From contig JAEYUK010000106.1 of assembly GCA_023432655.1 (NCBI GenBank), positions 1-9,700 on the forward strand: 9,700 nt of DNA, written 5' to 3'. The DNA comes from Pseudomonadota bacterium. GTDB lineage: Bacteria; Bdellovibrionota; Bacteriovoracia; Bacteriovoracales; Bacteriovoracaceae. How positions within the stretch are numbered: the first letter of the stretch is position 1; each line of letters opens with the position of its first letter. Shown piece by piece: positions 1-5,253 of this stretch. A program made the translations under genes and the position numbers. Under the pieces are notes generated by a model that made no database searches, was not told the DNA's origin, and saw only the letters and a list, made by a program, of their open reading frames with translations.

Positions 1-935
1 CCTAAGAAGGCCACTCCCCACTCCCGAAACATCGTCTCTCGTTGGATTTTACTGCCTGGACGGAACTGGGAAGGATCCTCCGTAGGAAAAGGAATCGCTG
101 GCACTTCGTCTATGTCAGGTGCCCGGCGATAAGGAACAAGAACATAAAGACTTCGAATAAAGCTGGTTTGTTCAAGATCAATTTCAATCGGAATAATTGA
201 ATCCAGTTCACGGTTATACTGGGGGTAGATACAAAAGAAAGGGTAATCAGGAATTTTAACCCGCCAGTGCTCTTCAAAATCCTGAAGCGAGATGGCCGGG
301 TATTTCATTTCCACCAAGTCTTTCATCATCCATTCAATAGCTCCATCCCGAGTTGTGCAAAGACCATTGGTAAACTGCATGCTCGATCGGGGGAGTCTCA
401 AATCATAAAAGAGATAATCATAATAGACGTCTTCTACTTCGAACTTATCTTTTTGAGAAATCTTTCCACTCCATTTAAGTTCCTTATCGAGTAATGGTGT
501 GGTGGCGAGGAAATGTGTTTTTCTGGCTGATATAAATTTAAAATGAAACTTCAGGTTGTCATGAACCGAGTTGACGTAAACATTCGGTTTGGCCGCAAAT
601 ACTTCCCCTACACCAGGGTAGTATTTCGAAGCCATTTTGTCTTTCTCCCAGGCACCAGGGAATTTTAAATTCGGATAATATAAGTTCCCCTGGTAACCCC
701 ACCACGGCATGACGTCTTTTTGAAATAAAGGTCCCGGAAAATCCTGAAAGGGAATAGTTCCAAGTGGAGTTGTGTAATCACAAAAGGGATCCTGAACTAC
801 GGGATTGAACTTGGATACACAGCTGTAACCAACATTCTGGGTCCAGGTTTTTATGGTATTACCCTGACAGGCCGTCACAACACTTGCTTCAACACCGGTA
901 ACGAAGAAAAGAAGTGAGATTAAAAGACCCTTCAT
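1..935 (-). CDS. Secreted protein of unknown family, 3' end beyond the window
   Basis: An open frame of 311 codons runs from an ATG at 935 to the left edge with no stop, so only the N-terminal part is visible. The N-terminus is a convincing Sec signal peptide: MKG, a hydrophobic core (LLISLLFFVTG), then a VEA cleavage site near residue 17 with no lipobox cysteine. The mature part is rich in aromatic residues and has five cysteines (residues 23, 39, 52, 193, 236), consistent with a periplasmic or surface protein with disulfides. I see no catalytic motif I can name and do not recognise the family. Its ATG overlaps the stop of the upstream small gene as ATGA, with no strong Shine-Dalgarno, so it is probably translated by coupling to that gene. 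The frame, signal peptide and overlap are seen directly; export and disulfides are inferred. Confidence 0.85.
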   Translation of the reverse strand, partial: MKGLLISLLFFVTGVEASVVTACQGNTIKTWTQNVGYSCVSKFNPVVQDPFCDYTTPLGTIPFQDFPGPLFQKDVMPWWGYQGNLYYPNLKFPGAWEKDKMASKYYPGVGEVFAAKPNVYVNSVHDNLKFHFKFISARKTHFLATTPLLDKELKWSGKISQKDKFEVEDVYYDYLFYDLRLPRSSMQFTNGLCTTRDGAIEWMMKDLVEMKYPAISLQDFEEHWRVKIPDYPFFCIYPQYNRELDSIIPIEIDLEQTSFIRSLYVLVPYRRAPDIDEVPAIPFPTEDPSQFRPGSKIQRETMFREWGVAFL

Positions 936-1249
936 TTCTTCACCAATTTAACTTCCATCTGGATTGGATGAATCTCCACTTGTACTTTCTGGAGAAACTC
1001 ACATCCCTTTTCATCCGAAGCTCGAATTTGATAATTCCCGGACTTAACATAAAAGCGAAAAGTGCCGCTTTGAGGCACCTCTGTATGGAGAAGTAATAGC
1101 CTTTCCTGATAGTTTTCTTTATCCAAAGATAACCAGACCATCGCCTTTTTAGCACACCCCTCAGGAAGACTTACTTTTCCAGAAATAGAGCTCTCGGAGC
1201 TCAGGACGGAAAAAGACATGAAAAGGAAGAGATATGAAAAATACTTCAT
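932..1249 (-). CDS. Small exported beta-sandwich-like protein, hypothetical
   Basis: This 105-residue protein starts with a signal peptide (MKYFSYLFLFMSFSVLSSES, cleavage probably near residue 18-20). The remainder alternates short hydrophobic strands with turns: SISGKVSLPEGC, AMVWLSL, GTFRFYVKSGNYQIRA, VQVEIHP, MEVKLVKK. This pattern resembles carboxypeptidase-regulatory-like or transthyretin-like beta-sandwich domains, especially the 'SGKV...P' opening and the 'G.F.F.V..G.Y.I.A' central strands. That fold call is an inference from pattern, not a recognised family. Two cysteines (32 and 83) could form one disulfide. A GGGAG Shine-Dalgarno lies just upstream of ATG 1249. Its TGA overlaps the ATG of the following secreted protein, so the two form a two-gene minus-strand operon and may act together at the cell surface or in the periplasm. 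Confidence 0.8.
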   Translation of the reverse strand: MKYFSYLFLFMSFSVLSSESSISGKVSLPEGCAKKAMVWLSLDKENYQERLLLLHTEVPQSGTFRFYVKSGNYQIRASDEKGCEFLQKVQVEIHPIQMEVKLVKK

Positions 1250-1285
1250 TAGCTCCCTATCGGTCTAAAAGGTGGAGAGGTTGAA

Positions 1286-1311
1286 ATTATACACTGGACT
1301 ATAAGAGTCAA
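1286..1311 (-). promoter_or_regulatory. Candidate promoter of the secreted-protein operon
   Basis: On the minus strand, TTGACT (1311-1306) precedes a perfect TATAAT (1291-1286), about 40 bases before the ATG at 1249. The spacer is only 14 bases, shorter than the usual 16-18, so the -10 is the more reliable part. Confidence 0.4.
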
Positions 1312-1334
1312 TTTCTCAAGGGCCATACTTTCTC

Positions 1335-1362
1335 TTGATTAACTTTAAGTCTTCGTCATAAA
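1335..1362 (+). promoter_or_regulatory. Candidate promoter of the aminotransferase-astA operon
   Basis: TTGATT (1335-1340) and CATAAA (1357-1362) are separated by 16 bases, each matching 4 of 6 consensus positions. The predicted transcription start would be near 1369, leaving a leader of about 35 bases before ATG 1404. I see no ArgR-like box in this intergenic region. Confidence 0.35.
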
Positions 1363-1390
1363 CTGCCGAAAACTCTCATATATTTTCATC

Positions 1391-1395
1391 AGGAG
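1391..1395 (+). promoter_or_regulatory. Shine-Dalgarno that fixes the aminotransferase start
   Basis: AGGAG sits 8 bases before ATG 1404. The alternative GTG at 1395 uses the last base of this AGGAG and would have no ribosome-binding site of its own, so ATG 1404 is the start. Confidence 0.8.
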
Positions 1396-1403
1396 TGTCA
1401 ATT

Positions 1404-2789
1404 ATGGCCAAAACAATAGCTGAAGGGTTCTTCGCTGACCCTCGTTTAGAACAAGCAAAGAAACTCATTAAAGAAGCTCTCGCCGAACACCAGGCCCAAA
1501 TCACAGGTGTGAAAGAAGCCACTCCAGAATTAAAAGAATCATACGAAACTCTTTTAAAAAAGATGGCCGATTATCGAGGCAGTGCACTTGCTTATAAATA
1601 TCTCGGCTCTGGTATCGGTCAAGGTCCATTCGTGGAACTAGGTGATGGATCAATCAAATACGATTTTATTACCGGGATTGGCGTCCATTACATGGGTCAC
1701 TCTCATCACGGAGTCATTGAAGCTCAGATCGATGGCGCTCTTTCAAACACGGTTATGAATGGTCACCTACAGCAGAACGTAGATACTGCGAAACTTCTGG
1801 AACTTTTCTCCCATGAAGCTTGCAAGTATGGGGCGACTGTTCGGAACGTCTTTCTCTCAACTTCAGGGGCCATGGCCAATGAAAATGCTTTCAAAATGAT
1901 TTTCCAGAAGCGCTCCCCTGCTTCTCGATTCTTTGCTTTTGAAAAGTGCTTTGCCGGCAGAACTCTAGGTATGGCATGGGTGACTGATAAGGCGGCTTAT
2001 CGCGCAGGTCTGCCTAAAACTATTGATGTGGATTACATTCCTTTTTACGATGAAAATAATCACCAGGCTTCAATTGATGCTGCTGTAAAAGCTGTGAAGA
2101 AATACATCACTCGTTATCCTGGTCAGCACGCGGGCTTCATCATGGAGCTTATCCAGGGCGAGAATGGCTCATGGGTCGGCCACACAGACTTCTTTGAAGC
2201 TTTAATTGCTGTCTGCAAAGAAAACAATATCTCAGTTATGGTGGATGAAGTTCAAACATTTGCTCGTACGACTGAACTTTTCGCTTTCCAACATTTTAAA
2301 CTTGATAAGCATGTCGACATCGTTACCGTTGGTAAAAACTCACAAGTTTGCGCCACTCTCTTTAACGATGACCATAAGCCAAAGCCAGGTCTTATGTCAC
2401 AAACGTTCACAGCATCTGCAACTCAAATTGCAGCTTCCTACTTTGTGATCAAATCGATCGTGGACGGCGGTTACCTCGGTCAAGATGGAAAAATTCAAAA
2501 ACTCCATAACCGTTTTGCCGATAACCTTAAAGAGCTTGCGAAAAAATACCCAGACAAAGTCTCTGGCCCTTACGGAATTGGTGCCATGGTTGCCATGACT
2601 ATTTGTGGTGGCGATGGAAAGAAGTCGACAGATTTTACTAACAAACTTTTTGAGAACGGTGTTCTCTCTTTTGGAGCTTCGGCCCATCCTACGGCCAGAG
2701 TTCGCTTCCTTATGCCAGTAATGGCCACTGAAGAAAAACACATTGATGAGGTTTGCAAAATCATCCAAAAAACCGTGGAAGAGCTGTAA
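1404..2789 (+). CDS. Class III PLP-dependent aminotransferase (AstC/ArgD or lysine-6-aminotransferase-like)
   Basis: This 461-residue enzyme should move a terminal (omega) amino group of a basic amino acid, or its N-succinyl derivative, to 2-oxoglutarate, giving a semialdehyde. Class III landmarks are present: STSGAMANEN (152-161) binding the cofactor phosphate, MELIQGENG (247-255), the pyridine-nitrogen aspartate in VMVDEVQTF (D281), the Schiff-base lysine in TVGKNSQVC (K311), and ARVRFLMPV near the C-terminus (R434). It is longer than typical AstC/ArgD (about 400 residues) because of roughly 60 extra N-terminal residues. The motif after the PLP lysine (K-N-S-Q-V-C) is unlike the usual AstC 'KALGGGFP'; from memory it resembles mycobacterial lysine 6-aminotransferase (K-K-T-Q-V-C). 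It ends two bases before astA, so the two are co-transcribed and very likely share a pathway. The family is certain; the substrate (succinylornithine, ornithine or lysine) is open. Confidence 0.93.
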   Translation: MAKTIAEGFFADPRLEQAKKLIKEALAEHQAQITGVKEATPELKESYETLLKKMADYRGSALAYKYLGSGIGQGPFVELGDGSIKYDFITGIGVHYMGHSHHGVIEAQIDGALSNTVMNGHLQQNVDTAKLLELFSHEACKYGATVRNVFLSTSGAMANENAFKMIFQKRSPASRFFAFEKCFAGRTLGMAWVTDKAAYRAGLPKTIDVDYIPFYDENNHQASIDAAVKAVKKYITRYPGQHAGFIMELIQGENGSWVGHTDFFEALIAVCKENNISVMVDEVQTFARTTELFAFQHFKLDKHVDIVTVGKNSQVCATLFNDDHKPKPGLMSQTFTASATQIAASYFVIKSIVDGGYLGQDGKIQKLHNRFADNLKELAKKYPDKVSGPYGIGAMVAMTICGGDGKKSTDFTNKLFENGVLSFGASAHPTARVRFLMPVMATEEKHIDEVCKIIQKTVEEL

Positions 2790-2791
2790 GC

Positions 2792-3844
2792 ATGTTCATT
2801 ATTAGACCAATTGCTCAGAAAGACATTGATGGATTGATGGAGCTCCTGGCAGACTCAGGCCACGGGCTCACTTCCCTTCCAAAAGATCCGGAGATTCTGA
2901 AAAAAAGAATCAGGATCTCCGAGCGAAGTTTCCTCCATCGGGAGGACGGACCAGGTGGCGAAGATTACCTTTTTGTTATGGAGGAGCTTTTCACCGGACG
3001 GATTGTCGGAGTCTGTGCCATTATTTCCAAGATCGGTGGATTTGAACCTTATTATTTTTACCGACTAGAAAAGAATCATCACGAATCAAAGTCCATCCAC
3101 GTAAAGAATGACATCACTTCCCTTCACTTCCATTTTATTCATAATGGTCCGGCAGAGATTTGTTCTTTATATTTGCATCCCGACTACCGAAATTCTCAAA
3201 ATGGTCGTTTCCTTTCTCTATCGCGTTTTTTATTCATTGCTGAAAACAGGAAATTCTTCGAAGACCAGGTCATCGCAGAAATGCGAGGGATGGTGAATGA
3301 TTCGGGTCACTCTCCTTTCTGGGATGCTGTAGGGAAAAATTTCTTTAAAATCGATTTCCCTACCGCTGACTACTTGTATGTAAAAAACAAGCGCTTCATT
3401 GAAGAGCTGATGCCTAAGCACCCGATCATAACGAATCTTCTCCCGGAAGATGCACGCTATGTGGTTGGTAGAGTTCATCCCAACACTGAACCGGCCAAGC
3501 GTATTTTGGAACAGGAAGGATTTCACTTCTCAGGGCTAGTGGGCATACTTGAACCGGGCCCCGTTCTCATCGCTGAAGTCGACCAGATTCGTTCCATCAG
3601 AGAAAGTGTTGTCGGTGAAATTGAAGAAATCGCAGAAAAGAACTTCAAATCAGATATATTCATTATTTCGAATACCACTACCCCTTTCAGAGCGGCCCTC
3701 GGTGGAGTTAAACAACTCAAATCGGGTGGACTTAAAATTTCTGGGGTCACGGCCGCTGGATTAAAACTTCGATTAGGTGATAAGATTCGTTTCGTAAGTT
3801 TTAGGCCAACTCCTCAAAAAAAGAAGCCAGTCCGATCTAAATAA
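2792..3844 (+). CDS. astA: Arginine N-succinyltransferase
   Basis: AstA transfers succinate from succinyl-CoA to the alpha-amino group of arginine (some homologues accept ornithine), the first step of the ammonia-producing arginine succinyltransferase pathway in the cytoplasm. The 350-residue protein matches the usual length (about 340) and carries family motifs end to end: IRP near the start, GLTSLP (25-30), VGVCAI (72-77), EICSLYLHPDYR (122-133), AEMRG (162-166), SPFWDAVGKNFF (174-185), ELMPKHPI (205-212) and GRVHPNT (226-232). It has a lysine/arginine-rich tail after residue 340. The start is ATG 2792, because the in-frame TTG at 2753 lies inside the preceding gene and homologues begin at this MxIRP sequence. 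GGAAGAG about 8 bases upstream serves as ribosome-binding site. It is the second gene of a two-gene operon, followed by a hairpin terminator. Acceptance of lysine or ornithine cannot be judged from sequence. Confidence 0.95.
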   Translation: MFIIRPIAQKDIDGLMELLADSGHGLTSLPKDPEILKKRIRISERSFLHREDGPGGEDYLFVMEELFTGRIVGVCAIISKIGGFEPYYFYRLEKNHHESKSIHVKNDITSLHFHFIHNGPAEICSLYLHPDYRNSQNGRFLSLSRFLFIAENRKFFEDQVIAEMRGMVNDSGHSPFWDAVGKNFFKIDFPTADYLYVKNKRFIEELMPKHPIITNLLPEDARYVVGRVHPNTEPAKRILEQEGFHFSGLVGILEPGPVLIAEVDQIRSIRESVVGEIEEIAEKNFKSDIFIISNTTTPFRAALGGVKQLKSGGLKISGVTAAGLKLRLGDKIRFVSFRPTPQKKKPVRSK

Positions 3845-3875
3845 AACTGTCACCCTTAAGCTTAACTAAATTTTT

Positions 3876-3905
3876 GCGCGCGCGTTTTATAATGCGTGCG
3901 CTTTT
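3876..3905 (+). terminator. Hairpin plus T-tract terminator after astA
   Basis: GCGCGCGC (3876-3883) pairs with GCGTGCGC (3894-3901) through 8 bp including one G-T wobble, around the loop GTTTTATAAT, and is followed by TTTTAATTAT. It begins 32 bases after the astA stop. The stem is alternating GC in AT-rich surroundings, so it stands out. A perfect -10 hexamer sits in the loop. Confidence 0.6.
3888..3893 (+). promoter_or_regulatory. Candidate -10 box for the response regulator
   Basis: A perfect TATAAT lies 40 bases before the response regulator ATG, placing transcription start near 3900. No good -35 hexamer is found at 16-18 bases upstream, so an activator or another sigma factor may be needed, or the match may be chance. 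It lies in the loop of the astA terminator hairpin. Confidence 0.35.
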
Positions 3906-3932
3906 AATTATACTTTTCCGAAGGGGTAACTC

Positions 3933-4304
3933 ATGAAGGGAAATCTGCTTTTAATTGATGACGAAGTCGAATTGTCCGCAAGCATGAAAGAACTTTTCGA
4001 AGATGAAGCGCATGAAATTTTTACTGCCCAGAATGGACTCGAAGCTCTGCAAATCATGGAAAAAGTTCGAATCGATTGTGTTGTGACTGATATTAAAATG
4101 CCGGGTATGGATGGCATTACGTTTATGCAAATAGCTAGAGAGCGTGGTCATGAACAACCGGTCATTTTCTTTACTGGACATGGCAGTGAGCAGTTAAGAC
4201 AAGAAGTGAAAGAATTAGGAGCTGCAGAGCTTTATACCAAACCGAACTTTTTAATGCTCGAACTTGCCATACGAAAACATATGACAAGTTCAAGTTCGTT
4301 ATAG
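3933..4304 (+). CDS. Single-domain response regulator (CheY-like receiver)
   Basis: The 123 residues make one receiver domain and nothing else. The acidic pair D9/D10 (LLLIDDE), phospho-acceptor D53 (VVTDIKMPGMDG), switch threonine T81 (IFFTGHG) and the conserved lysine K103 (LYTKPN) are all in place, so it should be phosphorylated by a histidine kinase. There is no output domain. It would therefore act as a CheY/Spo0F-like protein-binding switch or phosphorelay intermediate; its kinase and target are not in the window. A good Shine-Dalgarno (AAGGGG, 3921-3926) lies 6 bases before ATG. It is separated from astA by a terminator and converges with the DUF1338 gene with only 5 bases between stops. 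A link to the surrounding catabolic genes is positional only. Confidence 0.93.
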   Translation: MKGNLLLIDDEVELSASMKELFEDEAHEIFTAQNGLEALQIMEKVRIDCVVTDIKMPGMDGITFMQIARERGHEQPVIFFTGHGSEQLRQEVKELGAAELYTKPNFLMLELAIRKHMTSSSSL

Positions 4305-4309
4305 AGCGA

Positions 4310-5116
4310 TTACTGACCTTTGCTGGTACTCTCAAAACTCTTATCTGCCGAAGCGGCAACAAATCCTTGATAGAGTTCCCCGTTTGCTAAAGGGTAGCGT
4401 TTTGCAAACTCATAATAGCAGGCAGGTATAGTGAGCTTGCCGTCAGCAAACGAAACTTCAATATTATTGGCCAGGGTTGAAGATTGCTCGAGACAAACTT
4501 CTTTTGATCCTTTGATCTCTCCCCCGCTGGAATTTAACTTGCAGCCATTATTTTTAAGGAACTCATTAAGAACTCTAATGTCGGAAAACTTTTTCAGGTC
4601 ATTAATAAAGACCGTGAAATGGTTTGGACGGTAGCCGAAAGCTCCAACCCATGCAGCGTAGTCACTCTCTTTTAAGAGTTCATTGTAAACTTCTGTCGTG
4701 ATTTCCCAAGGTCTTCCGATAGAAGAGAAATCATACTGATGCTCAAGACCTGCTGGAATTTGATCAATAAGTTTTCCAACTTTATCTTGTAAAGATTTAG
4801 AGAATTCTTCGAGTTTTAATTCAGAGATAAATATCTTTGGCATGGAACTATCTTTATGCTCATAGTGTTTGGCATAAAGTTTTTTCTCAACGAATTGATA
4901 ATCACCTTTAAAGATATAACCTGATTCGAGAAACGGCTTAGCAATAACGTCGACACTGACACGAGGATGATTAAAGGTTCTTAATGCAATGTGATCGTTA
5001 TGAACTGCCTCTCCTTCGTTTGTCAGAAGGTCGCTAACTTTCTTAGCAAGGGGATTAATCGTAATGTAGTCTTGCCACATTTTGTCCAACAAGGCCGGTA
5101 ACGTCTTAATAGTCAT
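4310..5116 (-). CDS. DUF1338 protein, 2-oxoadipate dioxygenase/decarboxylase (HglS/YdcJ) family, short form
   Basis: The characterised member of this family, HglS of Pseudomonas putida, is an Fe(II) enzyme converting 2-oxoadipate to D-2-hydroxyglutarate in lysine breakdown. The candidate metal site is intact: in the longer frame numbered from ATG 5140, H50 in NDHIALRTF, H174 in RPNHFTVFIND and E244 in CYYEFAKRYP form a 2-His/1-Glu set. R54, four residues after the first histidine, matches the H-x3-R substrate-binding spacing I recall for HglS. At 268 residues it is much shorter than HglS or E. coli YdcJ (about 450). The start is ATG 5116, which has AGGAG 6 bases upstream; ATG 5140 has no Shine-Dalgarno. 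It is transcribed divergently from astD, so co-regulation is possible. Family assignment is firm, while the substrate in this short subfamily is not established here. Confidence 0.88.
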   Translation of the reverse strand: MTIKTLPALLDKMWQDYITINPLAKKVSDLLTNEGEAVHNDHIALRTFNHPRVSVDVIAKPFLESGYIFKGDYQFVEKKLYAKHYEHKDSSMPKIFISELKLEEFSKSLQDKVGKLIDQIPAGLEHQYDFSSIGRPWEITTEVYNELLKESDYAAWVGAFGYRPNHFTVFINDLKKFSDIRVLNEFLKNNGCKLNSSGGEIKGSKEVCLEQSSTLANNIEVSFADGKLTIPACYYEFAKRYPLANGELYQGFVAASADKSFESTSKGQ

Positions 5117-5122
5117 AAGTTT

Positions 5123-5127
5123 CTCCT
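5123..5127 (-). promoter_or_regulatory. Shine-Dalgarno that fixes the DUF1338 start
   Basis: On the minus strand AGGAG (5127-5123) is 6 bases before ATG 5116. This selects that start over the in-frame ATG at 5140, which would add MAEIQEKL and lacks a ribosome-binding site. Confidence 0.75.
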
Positions 5128-5253
5128 GAATTTCAGCCATTTTAGCAAAGTCTTAGGAATTGTGGAATAAGCGATCATTTAACTCCCTGTATTAATCTGG
5201 GATATTTGCAGGAAAAGTAGTATCATGAGTCAATTTTAAGAGAAGGATTTGTA

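Noticed and set aside
267..494. 75-codon plus-strand open frame at the left end
   Set aside because: Opposite the continuous 311-codon signal-peptide-bearing frame on the minus strand; no domain or ribosome-binding site.
2397..2768. 123-codon minus-strand open frame inside the aminotransferase gene
   Set aside because: It lies wholly antisense to a strongly supported gene, has low-complexity composition and no recognisable domain or ribosome-binding site.
2753..2791. TTG start giving AstA 13 extra residues
   Set aside because: It overlaps the aminotransferase gene, lacks family similarity, and the ATG at 2792 begins the conserved IRP-containing N-terminus.
3856..3865. TTAAGCTTAA perfect 10-base palindrome after astA
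   Set aside because: A single short palindrome made of common restriction-like words in AT-rich DNA is expected by chance; no second copy was seen in the other intergenic regions.
4346..4358. TGCCG-AAG-CGGCA hairpin near the end of the DUF1338 gene, with CUUCGG on the minus-strand transcript
   Set aside because: The stem is only 5 bp, lies inside the coding region and has no adjacent U-tract in the right place, so it is not supported as a terminator for either convergent gene.
5206..5226. Possible astD promoter, TTGCAG then TATCAT
   Set aside because: The spacer is only 9 bases and no -35-like hexamer lies 16-18 bases before TATCAT, so I do not call a promoter here.
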